Shown here: in pieces, positions 37,063-45,429 of the stretch | Position numbering within the stretch: position 1 is the first letter of the stretch | Layout of the letters: each line of letters begins with the position of its first letter | Assembly (NCBI RefSeq): GCF_025144465.1 | Contig: NZ_CP083558.1 | Location: 1-64,000 of the forward strand | From: Leisingera sp. S132 | GTDB lineage: Bacteria > Pseudomonadota > Alphaproteobacteria > Rhodobacterales > Rhodobacteraceae | DNA: 64,000 nt | Reading direction: 5' to 3' | Notes under the pieces: generated by a model | Databases searched by the model: none | The model's input: only the letters and a program-made list of their open reading frames with translations | What the model was told of the DNA's origin: nothing | Program-made: the position numbers and the translations under genes

Positions 37063-37500
37063 TCAGGCAGCGATAATGCCTTTCAGGCGGCTGGCAATTT
37101 CGTCCAGAGCGGCATGGGTCAGGTCCTTGTCGGCTTCGCCGATCACCATAGACTTCAGCGCCTCCGGCAGAGCCGCCCGCAGCTGTCCCAGCATATGCGG
37201 TGCGGCGGTCAGGATCAGCCGGTCAAATGCTCCAGCGGTATGCCGCCTTTCCAGCTCCTCTGCGATCAGGCGCGCAAAGGCCGCCTCTGCGGCCTCTTTC
37301 GGATCGGTGGCTTCGAAGCCAGCCGCCCCATGCGCGCCGCTGATCGGATGGCTGCCGGCGCGGTCGGCATTCTCGACCGCTGGCGGCGCCTGCAAGGCAT
37401 GCCCGGCGGAGGCCGTGAAGCCCTTGCCCGGCCCGTGGTTTTCGACGATGCGCGCGGTGCGGGCATTTGCCAGAACGGCCAGGGTGACAATTGGTTTCAT
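37063..37500 (-). CDS. Host attachment family protein
   Basis: A 145-residue cytoplasmic protein resembling the 'host attachment' family first linked to Agrobacterium attachment. Visible features are the N-terminal strand TLAVLANARTARIVENHGP and the C-terminal segment FDRLILTAAPHMLGQLRAALPEALKSMVIGEADKDLTHAALDEIASRL, which is the conserved core. The ATG overlaps the FNT channel gene by four bases. In many alphaproteobacteria this family sits in stress or low-oxygen gene groups, as here; the molecular role is not established. Confidence 0.75.
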   Translation of the reverse strand: MKPIVTLAVLANARTARIVENHGPGKGFTASAGHALQAPPAVENADRAGSHPISGAHGAAGFEATDPKEAAEAAFARLIAEELERRHTAGAFDRLILTAAPHMLGQLRAALPEALKSMVIGEADKDLTHAALDEIASRLKGIIAA

Positions 37501-38330
37501 GGGTTCTCTCCAGTTGCTGAAGGTTGGCTGTTTTCGCCCTGCCCCGGCTGCGGCCTGCCGCCCAGGAAGGCGAACCAGTAGGCCAGGGCGACGCCCCCTG
37601 CGCCGCCTGCGATATTGCCCAGGGTGACCCAGAACAGGTTGGCGGCAGCCGCCGAAAGGGGGACGCCGGCGCCCGCAGCCCAGGCTTGGGGGAAGAAATA
37701 CATGTTGGCGATGGAGTGCTCGAGCCCCAGGAGCACGAAGGCGGTGATCGGCCAGAGGATGGCCAGAACCTTGCCGGCGGCGGTGCGGGCCGCGAAAGAC
37801 AGCCAGACGGCGAGGCAGACCAGGGCGTTGCACAGCGCGCCGCGCATGAAGGCCTCAAGCGGCGTCAGATCTGCCTTGGCCCCGGCAAGGGCTGCAGCGG
37901 TGCCCCCCATCGCCCCGTCCAATATCCCGGTAAGGGCAAAGGCGGCGGCCAGCCCGGCGGCGCCTGCCAGATTGCCGGCATAGACAATGCCCCAGCTGCG
38001 CAGCAGCAGGCGCAGCGGGATCTTGCGGTCCACCGCGGCGATCACCATCAGCACATTGCCGGTGAACAGCTCTGCCCCGGCGATCACCACCAGGATCAGG
38101 CCAAGCGAGAACACCGCGCCGCCCAGCACCCGGACCGGTCCTGTGACGGGGGATGCGCCGGTCAGGGTCATGGTATAGGCCGCCGCGCCGAAGCCGATGA
38201 AGGCCCCCGCCAGCATCGCCAGCACAAACATCTGCGGCAGGGGCAGGCGGGCCTTGGCGGCTCCGGCAGTTTCCACCAGTCTTGCGATTTCGGCGGGTTT
38301 GTAGGCGTCAAAGGGGGCCTGGCTGGTCAT
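37497..38330 (-). CDS. Formate/nitrite transporter (FNT) family channel
   Basis: A 277-residue membrane protein with the six-helix FNT fold. Characteristic segments are MFVLAMLAGAFIGFGAAAYT, a FTGNVLMV motif in the second half of helix 2, the helix-break region GNLAGAAGLAAAFA and ALCNALVCLAVWLSFAART, and EHSIANMYFFPQAW. FNT channels carry formate, nitrite or related small acids. Nitrite is attractive given nirBD in this window, but the neighbours are stress genes, so the substrate stays open. It is coupled to the host-attachment gene. Confidence 0.9.
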   Translation of the reverse strand: MTSQAPFDAYKPAEIARLVETAGAAKARLPLPQMFVLAMLAGAFIGFGAAAYTMTLTGASPVTGPVRVLGGAVFSLGLILVVIAGAELFTGNVLMVIAAVDRKIPLRLLLRSWGIVYAGNLAGAAGLAAAFALTGILDGAMGGTAAALAGAKADLTPLEAFMRGALCNALVCLAVWLSFAARTAAGKVLAILWPITAFVLLGLEHSIANMYFFPQAWAAGAGVPLSAAAANLFWVTLGNIAGGAGGVALAYWFAFLGGRPQPGQGENSQPSATGENP

Positions 38331-38362
38331 TAGGCGGCTCCTGAGTTTTCGAGCGTCAGAGA

Positions 38363-39208
38363 TCAGTGGGCAAACAGCACCGGCAGCTCTGTCTGCTCTA
38401 TCATCGTGCGGGTGGTGCCGCCAAACACGGCCTCGCGCAGGCGGGAATGGCCGTAGGCCCCCATCACCACCAGCCCGGCCCCGGCCTCGCGGGCGCGCTG
38501 CAGGATTGCGTGGCCGACGTCCTGGCTGCCGCCGGGGAATTGCGAGACGGTCACATGGCAGCCGTGATGGCAGAGCCAGACGGCAGCATCGGTGCCCGGG
38601 TCCTCGCCGTTGCGCTGATCGGAGGCGCTGGTTTCAAAGCAGCCGATCACGACCTCGTCAGCATGGCGCAGATAGGGCAGAGCTGCATGGGCGGCGCGGG
38701 AGGCGGCAAGGCTGCTGTCCCAGGCCAGGAAGACGCGGTTGCAGCTGGCAAAGGGCGAGCCGTTCACGATGACCGGAACCGGCGCCTGGAAGAGCAGCCC
38801 GTGCAGGGCCTCGCGGAAGACGTCGTCGCGGTCCCTGAGGTCATCGGCAAACTGCGCGGTATCGCAGGTTTTGGCCCGCTGGGCGCACAGCAGCCGGATG
38901 TCCGCGCCGGCGCTGACCGCATAGTGCACATCGCCGGAGCAGGTGTTGCGGGTGAGGAGATCGTTCACCTCTGCGGCGCGGGTTTTTGCGGCCTGCTGGG
39001 CGTCCCGCAGATGATCAACCCAGTCCGCAGGCATCGCGGCCGCGCCGAAACCCGTCGCACTGTACACGAAGTAGGGCCTGGCGGGCAGGCTGTCCAGCAG
39101 CAGGCAGGCGAGATAGGCGTCCTCGGCTTGTGCCGCTTCGGCGGCGGCGGTGATCGTTGCGTCGCTGGTGTCTGTGGCAATCACGTAGAGAGAGGTTTGG
39201 CGTTGCAT
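38363..39208 (-). CDS. Universal stress protein, two-module type
   Basis: A 281-residue Usp-family protein. The C-terminal module (about 150-281) has VFLAWDSSLAASRAAHAALPYL and ends with GAYGHSRLREAVFGGTTRTMIEQTELPVLFAH, the ATP-binding-type glycine pattern G-x2-G-x9-G(S/T). The N-terminal half is a diverged module. ATG 39208 is used because the upstream extension is Arg-rich and not family-like. It is upstream of the FNT and host-attachment genes on the same strand and divergent from a second usp gene across an FNR-like box. Confidence 0.85.
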   Translation of the reverse strand: MQRQTSLYVIATDTSDATITAAAEAAQAEDAYLACLLLDSLPARPYFVYSATGFGAAAMPADWVDHLRDAQQAAKTRAAEVNDLLTRNTCSGDVHYAVSAGADIRLLCAQRAKTCDTAQFADDLRDRDDVFREALHGLLFQAPVPVIVNGSPFASCNRVFLAWDSSLAASRAAHAALPYLRHADEVVIGCFETSASDQRNGEDPGTDAAVWLCHHGCHVTVSQFPGGSQDVGHAILQRAREAGAGLVVMGAYGHSRLREAVFGGTTRTMIEQTELPVLFAH

Positions 39209-39288
39209 GGCGGGCCTCCGGGAACGGGTTCGCGGCTGGCGGGGTGCGTGCCGCGTTCTCCAGTAGATCACCTGCGCCGGCGGGCGCC

Positions 39289-39302
39289 ATGATCCTGATC
39301 AA
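39289..39302. promoter_or_regulatory. FNR-like box between divergent usp genes
   Basis: ATGAT-CCTG-ATCAA matches TTGAT-N4-ATCAA at 9 of 10 positions. It lies 81 bases before the minus-strand usp start and 87 before the plus-strand usp start, so one bound regulator could serve both. Confidence 0.55.
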
Positions 39303-39388
39303 TCCGCTGCCGCAGCGGCGGCGGACCTGTGTCAAGGCAGGCGGGCGGGAACCGGCGTAGACTCGGGCCGCATCAGTGGAGGACTGAG

Positions 39389-39796
39389 ATGTACAAGCAT
39401 ATTCTGGTTCCGATTGCCCCGGATCACGGTGCCAATACGGCCCGGCCGCTGGAGGCTGCCCGCCTGCTGGCGGACAGCGATGCCAGGATCACCGCGCTGA
39501 CCGTGGCCGATGAGATCCCCGGCTATGTGGTTCAGCAGCTGCCCAAGGGTCTGCTGGAAGGCACCCGTGCAGAGATGCTGGCAGAGCTGAAGGCGGATCT
39601 GGGCGGGGTGAAAGACGTCAAGGCGGATGTGGTCACCGGCCATGCCGGGCGCACGATCACCGATTACGCGGACACGCATGGCGCCGACTGCATTGTCATC
39701 GCCTCGCACCGGCCGGGCCTGCAGGATTACTTCCTTGGCTCGACCGCGGCGCGGGTGGTGCGCCATGCCAAATGCACCGTTGTCGTGCTCCGCTAG
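39389..39796 (+). CDS. Universal stress protein (single module)
   Basis: A 135-residue Usp. It starts MYKHILVPIAPDHGANTARPLEAARLL and ends IASHRPGLQDYFLGSTAARVVRHAKCTVVVLR, the nucleotide-binding GST pattern near the C-terminus. GGAGG lies eight bases before the ATG. Its stop codon interlocks with the stop of the convergent ABC permease gene through a shared CTAG (39793-39796). Confidence 0.93.
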   Translation: MYKHILVPIAPDHGANTARPLEAARLLADSDARITALTVADEIPGYVVQQLPKGLLEGTRAEMLAELKADLGGVKDVKADVVTGHAGRTITDYADTHGADCIVIASHRPGLQDYFLGSTAARVVRHAKCTVVVLR

Positions 39797-40917
39797 CCGT
39801 CCTGCGCGACTGAGCGGCGGAACAGCACCAGGCTGGTTGCCAGCAGGGCCGCGCCCAGCAGCGCCATCCACAGGAATTCGGGCCAGACGGTCTGAAACCC
39901 TGCGCCCTTGAAGACGATGGCTTGGCTGGCGGCCATGTAGTGGCGCGAGGGCAGCAGCGTGGTGGCAGCCTGCAGCCAGGCGGGCTGGCTTTCCACCGGG
40001 GTTTCGCCGCCCGACAGCATCAGCATCGGCAGGATGGTCAGCATCACCAGCAGCGCAAACTGCGCCATTGAGCGCGCGACCGTGGCCAGGAACACTCCCA
40101 GCGCGGTGGCGGTGAACAGGAACAGCGCGGTGCCGCAGAGGAACAGCAGCTTGGACCCGGCGATGGTGATCTCCAGCACGCCCTGCATCACAAAACCCAG
40201 CGACAGCGCTGCCGCAACCAGCACCACCGCGGCGTTGGCCCAGATCTTGGCCACAGCGATATCGAAGGGCGAGAGCGGCATCGCCAGCAGGTGCTCAATG
40301 GTGCCGTGCTCGCGCTCGCGGATCATCGCGGCGCCGGTCAGGATCGTGGTCAGCCACATGATCTGGCCGATCAGCGCGTTGATACCGGCAAAGCGGACGG
40401 TGTCGCGGTTGGGGTTGAAGGCGCTGCGGATGATGATGTTCAGGGGCTGCGGCACGGCCAGATCGGCGCCGATGGCAAAGCGGCGGATCTCGGTGCTGAG
40501 GATGCTGGTGATGTAGCTGGCGCCGATGCCTGCCTGTTCCATCGCGGTGGCGTCGATCAGCACCTGGATCTCCGGCACGCGGGCGGCGCGCAGGTCTTTT
40601 TCGAACCCGGGCGGCACGGCGACCACGAAAAGGAAATCGCCCGCATCCATCCGGGCCGCCCCGGTGCCCGGTTCAATCTGGGCAACAGGCTGGAATTCGG
40701 GCGGAAAGAACGCCTCCGCCAGGGTGCGCGACAGGGGCGAGTTGTCCTCATCCGCGAAGGCGATCGAGGCGTTGTTGACTGAGGTGGCGACCCCGGTCGC
40801 CTCCATCACCGGCGCCAGGGTGAAGGACCAGGCCAGAAGCGCCATCATCACCCAGTCGCGGCGCAGGCTCATCATCTCCTTGAGGCCGAGCCAGAATATG
40901 CAGGAGAGCCGCCGCAT
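39793..40917 (-). CDS. ABC-2 type exporter permease (YhhJ-like)
   Basis: A 374-residue inner-membrane protein with one N-terminal membrane segment, a large extracytoplasmic loop (about 45-175) and five C-terminal membrane segments, the layout of ABC-2 permeases such as YhhJ/YbhR. The segment EREHGTIEHLLAMPLSPFDIAVAKIWANA is the typical coupling-helix region. It starts one base before the end of the RbbA-like gene and forms an operon HlyD-RbbA-YhhJ. The substrate is unknown; related systems export drugs or act on the envelope. Confidence 0.88.
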   Translation of the reverse strand: MRRLSCIFWLGLKEMMSLRRDWVMMALLAWSFTLAPVMEATGVATSVNNASIAFADEDNSPLSRTLAEAFFPPEFQPVAQIEPGTGAARMDAGDFLFVVAVPPGFEKDLRAARVPEIQVLIDATAMEQAGIGASYITSILSTEIRRFAIGADLAVPQPLNIIIRSAFNPNRDTVRFAGINALIGQIMWLTTILTGAAMIREREHGTIEHLLAMPLSPFDIAVAKIWANAAVVLVAAALSLGFVMQGVLEITIAGSKLLFLCGTALFLFTATALGVFLATVARSMAQFALLVMLTILPMLMLSGGETPVESQPAWLQAATTLLPSRHYMAASQAIVFKGAGFQTVWPEFLWMALLGAALLATSLVLFRRSVAQDG

Positions 40918-43611
40918 CTATTTCTCCTGCGCCCGCAGGGCCAGTGCGGCCAGCAGGGTGAGGGCCGGCCCGAAGCAGGCCAGCGCCAGGATGTCGGGCA
41001 GCAGCGCCTCCCAGCCCAGCCCCTTGGTGAAGGCGCCGACGTTCAGGTGCAGGAAATAGGACGACGGCCACAGCGCGCCGATGGTCTGGGCGCCGGGTTC
41101 CAGTGTCGAGACCGGCTGCAGCAGGCCAGAGAACTGGATCGTCGGCACCACCGAGGCGATGGTGGTGGCAAAGGTTGCCGCCACCTGGCTGGAGGTCATG
41201 GTGGCGATCAGCAGCCCGTAGGAGGTGGCGGCCCAGACGTAGAGCAGCGCGCCAAGGGCCAAGGGCAGCGGGTCTCCCTTGAGCGGCACCTTGAAGACCG
41301 CGATGGTCATCGCCGCGAGCAGCAGGAAGTTCACATAAGCAATCACGATATAGGGGATCTGCTTGCCGATCAGGAACTCCAGCCGGGTGGTGGGCGTCAC
41401 GTAGAAATTGGTGACCGAGCCCAGCTCCTTTTCGCGCGCGACGCTGACCGCCATCAGCACCGCGGGCAGCATGATCAGCAGGATTGCGGGCATTGCCGGC
41501 GCCATGGCGGCGATGCTCTCGAAGCTCTGGTTGTAGCGGAACCGCGGCTCTATCCGGGCGAGTTCGGGCTGGCGGGTGCCGCTGGCGGCGGCCTGTGCAC
41601 TGAGGAAGGACTGATGCAGCCCGGCGGCGTAGCCCTCCACCGTTTCGCCCTTGAAGGGGATGGCGCCGTCAACGACGGCCAGCACCTCTGCCGGTTCATC
41701 CGCGCGCAGCTTGCGGCCAAAGTCAGGCGGCAGTTCGATCACCAGCGAGACCTCGCCCGAGACCAGGCGGCTGCGGCCTTCGGCGGCGCTGGACAGGGGC
41801 GGGGTGGGGCGGAAGTAGCGGGAGCCGGAAATCTCCGCCAGGTAGGCGCGGCTTTCGGGGCTTTGCGACAGGTCGAGGGCGGCATAGTCCAGTTCATCAA
41901 TGTCCAGCGAAATGCCAAAACAGAACACCAGCATCAGGATCACCGAGCCAAGGAAGGCAAAGGCGAGGCGCACCGGGTCGCGCAGCACCTCCACCGTTTC
42001 GCGCCGGGCATAGGCCAAAGCGCGGGTGAGGGAGCCGCCTGCCGGGGCGGTGCCTGCATGCACGGCGGTTTCCGGGGCCGTGACCGGGGCAGGGGGGTCG
42101 GCGGCCTTGAGGATGGAGACAAAGGCCTGCTCCAGCGTGTCCGCAGCCTGCGATGCCATCAGCTGCTGCGGCGTGCCTTCGGCCAGCACCTTGCCCGCGT
42201 GCATGAAGGAAACCCGGTCGCAGCGCTCCGCCTCGCCCATGAAATGGGTGGAGACAAAGATCGTCACGCCCTCGCTGCGCGACAGCTCCAGGAGCAGCGC
42301 CCAGAACATGTCGCGGGCCTCCGGATCGACGCCGGAGGTCGGTTCGTCCAGGATCAGCACCCGCGGGCGGTGGATCACCGCAACCGCCAGCGACAGCCGC
42401 TGCTTGATGCCAAGGGGCAGGGCGGCGGCCAGGGAGGCGCTGTGCGCCGCAAGGCCGAAGCGCCGGGTCAGTTCGGCGACCCGGGCCGCGCGATCCTTGA
42501 TCCCGAAAATGCGGGCGTGCAGCTGCAGGTTCTGCTCCACGGTCAATTCGCCATAAAGCGAGAAGGCCTGGCTCATATAGCCGGTTTCGCGGCGCATGGC
42601 GCGGTTCCTGGCGTCCACCGGCCTGCCGAACAGCTGCGCCTCGCCGGAGGTGATGGGCAAGAGGCCAGTGAGCATTTTCATGGTTGTCGACTTGCCGCAG
42701 CCGTTGGAGCCGAGAAAACCGAAGATTTCACCGCGGGCAATGCTGAAATCGACGTGGTCAACGGCGGTGAAATCGCCGAAGCGGCGGGTGAGGCCGCGGG
42801 CGGTGATGACCGGCTCGCCGCTGTGCGCAGCCTCGGGCTGATCCGGCCCCGGCGGCGGTTTCCCTTCCGCGCGCAGCTGCCGGTAGGCGGTCTCGAGGTC
42901 TCCGGCCCCGCCCCGCAACTCTTCCGGCGGGCCCTGGTACAGCACCCGGCCTGCATCCATGGCGACGATCCAGTCAAAGCTCTGCGCCTCCTCCATATAC
43001 GCGGTGGAGACCAGCACGGTGAGGCCGGGGCTTTGCTCCCGGATGGCGCTGATCAGCGCCCAGAACTGGCGGCGCGACAGCGGGTCGACGCCGGTGGTCG
43101 GCTCATCCAGCACCAGCAGCTTGGGGTCGTGGATCAGGGCGCAGCACAGCCCCAGCTTCTGCTTCATGCCGCCCGACAGCCTGCCCATCAGCCGGTCTTC
43201 AAACGGCGCCAGCCCCGTGGCGGAGAGGAGTGATGCAATGCGTGCCTCGCGCTCTGCCGTGCTTTGGCCGAACAGACGGGAGAAGAACTCGAGGTTTTCG
43301 CGCACCGAAAGCTCGGGGTAGAGGTTGCGGCCCAGTCCCTGGGGCATGAAGGCAATCGCGGGGCAGATGCGGCGCCGGTGCGCGGCATTGCCGATGGGGC
43401 CGCCAAGGACTTCTATGGCGCCTGCCTGCAGCTTCTTGGCGCCGGTGATCAGGCCCAGAAGGGTCGACTTGCCAACCCCGTCCGGGCCGATGAAGCCCAC
43501 CAGCCGGCCCGGCGGCAGGTCCAAGGAGATCCCGTCCAGCGCGATGTGCTTGCGGTAGCGGTGGCTGACGCCTGCGATTCGCAGGCCGGGAGTTTCTGCG
43601 GCGGCAGTCAT
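40918..43611 (-). CDS. RbbA-like ABC transporter: two ATPase domains fused to an ABC-2 permease
   Basis: An 897-residue protein with three parts. ATPase 1 (about 1-240) has Walker A GPDGVGKST, signature LSGGMKQK and Walker B LLVLDEPTTGVDP. ATPase 2 (about 270-500) has Walker A GSNGCGKST, a degenerate signature (LPLGIKQR) and LILDEPTSGVDP. The C-terminal ABC-2 permease (about 530-897) includes a long extracytoplasmic loop and coupling segment EKELGSVTNFYVTPTTRLEFLIGKQIPY. The layout equals that of E. coli RbbA/YhiH, flanked there by the same HlyD and YhhJ partners. Ribosome-associated ATPase activity is described for E. coli RbbA; here export is the safer call. Confidence 0.88.
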   Translation of the reverse strand: MTAAAETPGLRIAGVSHRYRKHIALDGISLDLPPGRLVGFIGPDGVGKSTLLGLITGAKKLQAGAIEVLGGPIGNAAHRRRICPAIAFMPQGLGRNLYPELSVRENLEFFSRLFGQSTAEREARIASLLSATGLAPFEDRLMGRLSGGMKQKLGLCCALIHDPKLLVLDEPTTGVDPLSRRQFWALISAIREQSPGLTVLVSTAYMEEAQSFDWIVAMDAGRVLYQGPPEELRGGAGDLETAYRQLRAEGKPPPGPDQPEAAHSGEPVITARGLTRRFGDFTAVDHVDFSIARGEIFGFLGSNGCGKSTTMKMLTGLLPITSGEAQLFGRPVDARNRAMRRETGYMSQAFSLYGELTVEQNLQLHARIFGIKDRAARVAELTRRFGLAAHSASLAAALPLGIKQRLSLAVAVIHRPRVLILDEPTSGVDPEARDMFWALLLELSRSEGVTIFVSTHFMGEAERCDRVSFMHAGKVLAEGTPQQLMASQAADTLEQAFVSILKAADPPAPVTAPETAVHAGTAPAGGSLTRALAYARRETVEVLRDPVRLAFAFLGSVILMLVFCFGISLDIDELDYAALDLSQSPESRAYLAEISGSRYFRPTPPLSSAAEGRSRLVSGEVSLVIELPPDFGRKLRADEPAEVLAVVDGAIPFKGETVEGYAAGLHQSFLSAQAAASGTRQPELARIEPRFRYNQSFESIAAMAPAMPAILLIMLPAVLMAVSVAREKELGSVTNFYVTPTTRLEFLIGKQIPYIVIAYVNFLLLAAMTIAVFKVPLKGDPLPLALGALLYVWAATSYGLLIATMTSSQVAATFATTIASVVPTIQFSGLLQPVSTLEPGAQTIGALWPSSYFLHLNVGAFTKGLGWEALLPDILALACFGPALTLLAALALRAQEK

Positions 43612-44603
43612 TCGAACAGCTCAGGCGGGATGCGCCGCTCCAGCGCTTCGGGCCAGGGGCTGTCCGGATCGAGCCGGATCACGGCGATGCCGCGCAGGCC
43701 GGTTTTCACATGTTCGATCCGCGCCGCCACCAGATCCTGCGGGATGCGGACGCGGACGCGGAACACCAGCTGCTCGCGTTCGCTGAGGGTTTCCACCTGT
43801 TTGGGGGTGAACTGGGCCTCTGGCGAGACGAAGGTGACGGTGGCGGGAATGGCGTAATCGGGCAGGGCATCCAGCACGATGCGGGCCTCGGCGCCGATCG
43901 GCAGAAGACCGGCCTCGCGGGCGGGCAGGAACACCTCCATATAGATGTTTTCCAGGCTCAGGAGCGTCAGGATCGGGCCGCCGGCGCCGACCACCTCCCC
44001 CGGTTCGGCCAGCCGGTACAACACCCGGCCCGGCACCGGCGCGGTGAGGGTGCTGTCCTCGATCTGCGCGGCGATCCGGCGGACCTCTGCCTCAGCGGCC
44101 GCAATCCCGGCCTCCGCTGTGGCGACCCGCGCCTTGGCCGCGCCCAGCACTGCCTCGGCGACCTGGTGGGCGGTGTCGCGTTCTTCAAACAGGGTTTCGG
44201 AAATGTTGTGCCCGGCCAGCAGGGCAGTGGCGCGGTCCAGCTCATGCTCTGCGCGGCGGTGCTCGCTCTGGCGCTGGACCACCAGCGCCTCTGCCTCGGC
44301 CTTGGTCTGGCGCGCAAGCGCGGCTTCGGCGGTGGCCCGGTCATGCGCCGCCGCCAGCTCATCCGTGTCCATTTCGACCAGAATGTCGCCCGCCGCCACC
44401 AGGCTGCCCTCGGCGGCCAGCACCTTGGCCACCCGGCCGGCCCGGGCGGCAGCGATCTCAACCTGTTCGGCTTCGATCCGGCCGTTGCCCTGAACGAAAC
44501 CATCGGGCAGGCCCGCGCCGTTGTCCGCGGCGATCAGATACGCGGCGGCCGCCGCAAGCAGAATGGCAGCCGCAGCCAGCAGCGCACCGGCAGTTTTGGT
44601 CAT
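43608..44603 (-). CDS. HlyD/MFP-type periplasmic adaptor (YhiI-like)
   Basis: A 331-residue membrane-fusion protein. One N-terminal membrane segment (about 7-27, ALLAAAAILLAAAAAYLIAA) is followed by a half-lipoyl strand (FVQGNGRIEAEQVEIAAARAGRVAKVLAAEGSLVAAGDILVEMD pattern, 36-80). An alpha-helical hairpin rich in Ala, Glu and Arg follows (about 80-195), then the second lipoyl half (DSTLTAPVPGRVLYRLAEPGEVVG). It overlaps the RbbA-like gene by four bases, so the three exporter proteins are made together. An outer-membrane partner is not encoded nearby. Confidence 0.9.
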   Translation of the reverse strand: MTKTAGALLAAAAILLAAAAAYLIAADNGAGLPDGFVQGNGRIEAEQVEIAAARAGRVAKVLAAEGSLVAAGDILVEMDTDELAAAHDRATAEAALARQTKAEAEALVVQRQSEHRRAEHELDRATALLAGHNISETLFEERDTAHQVAEAVLGAAKARVATAEAGIAAAEAEVRRIAAQIEDSTLTAPVPGRVLYRLAEPGEVVGAGGPILTLLSLENIYMEVFLPAREAGLLPIGAEARIVLDALPDYAIPATVTFVSPEAQFTPKQVETLSEREQLVFRVRVRIPQDLVAARIEHVKTGLRGIAVIRLDPDSPWPEALERRIPPELFE

Positions 44604-44665
44604 GGCAAGGCCTCCCGTCCTGTTGCGGCACCTGCAGAGCCTAGTCCGGTCCGGAACGGCCCGCC

Positions 44666-44679
44666 TTGCTCTGGGTCAA
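44666..44679. promoter_or_regulatory. Weak FNR-like box between the exporter operon and the cytochrome gene
   Basis: TTGCT-CTGG-GTCAA matches TTGAT-N4-ATCAA at 8 of 10 positions, in the divergent gap between the HlyD-like gene and the cytochrome c gene. Confidence 0.3.
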
Positions 44680-44777
44680 GTCTGCGCCGCCGGTTTGCCG
44701 CTATCATCACGTCACGGGCTGCGGGTGCCGGATTCGGACCGGGCGGCGCAGAGGATCCGGAGCAAGGGAGAACGGCG

Positions 44778-45194
44778 ATGCTGATGCGGCTGGCAGTAAC
44801 ATTTGCAATGGCAGCAGGCCCGATCTGGGCGCAGGAGTCCGGGGCCGGTGAGGGGCGGGACCTGTTCCTGTATTTCTGCGCCGAGTGCCACGGCAAGGAC
44901 GCGGCCAGCCAGGGGCCGATGGCGGAAATGATGGCGCTGCAGCCGCCGGATCTGACCGGGCTGGCGGCGCGCAACAACGGCGCATTCCCGGTTGAGGCGG
45001 TGGCCAAGCAGATTGACGGCCGCCAGCCGGTTGCCGCCCATGGCGACATGCCGGTGTTCGGCCCGTCGCTGGACGAGAACCAGTATGTGGCCCTGGCGCT
45101 GCCGAATGGCCAGCCGATGATGGTGCCGCAGGCCCTGGGCAGCCTGATCACCTACCTGCAATCGGTGCAGCAAGGCGGGAGCGGGAGCGAATAG
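44778..45194 (+). CDS. Small periplasmic mono-heme c-type cytochrome
   Basis: A 138-residue secreted cytochrome. The first ~18 residues form a signal peptide (MLMRLAVTFAMAAGPIWA). Heme attaches at C34-A-E-C37-H38, and the distal ligand is probably the Met in HGDMPVFGP (about 100). AAGGGAG precedes the ATG. It resembles class I cytochromes serving as electron donors. Its partner is not visible; the low-oxygen flavour of the neighbours fits a role in respiration. Confidence 0.88.
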   Translation: MLMRLAVTFAMAAGPIWAQESGAGEGRDLFLYFCAECHGKDAASQGPMAEMMALQPPDLTGLAARNNGAFPVEAVAKQIDGRQPVAAHGDMPVFGPSLDENQYVALALPNGQPMMVPQALGSLITYLQSVQQGGSGSE

Positions 45195-45268
45195 CCCCGC
45201 GTCCCTTGCGGATGGCCGGCACAGCACACTGGCGAGGCTCATAATCCGCCCGGCACTCCCGTAAAAAG

Positions 45269-45356
45269 TTAAAAAAGTCTGAATATTTTACGCAAAGACA
45301 AGTTGTCGGCCACGGTCTGCCGCAATTTTGCCTTTGATGGCTGATTGTTCGTTAAC
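45269..45356 (+). promoter_or_regulatory. AT-rich promoter region of the dynamin-like operon with two imperfect CtrA-type sites
   Basis: TTAA-N7-TGAA (45269-45283) and CTGA-N7-TTAAC (45341-45356) each match one half of the CtrA consensus TTAA-N7-TTAAC fully and the other half partly. The region around 45260-45300 is strikingly AT-rich compared with the genes. I could not pick a confident -35/-10 pair. Confidence 0.35.
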
Positions 45357-45429
45357 CAGAAAACAAAGAAGGCAGCTTTGACCGCGAATTCATTCGTTGC
45401 ACGCACAGACCGACAAGGAAATTACCACT

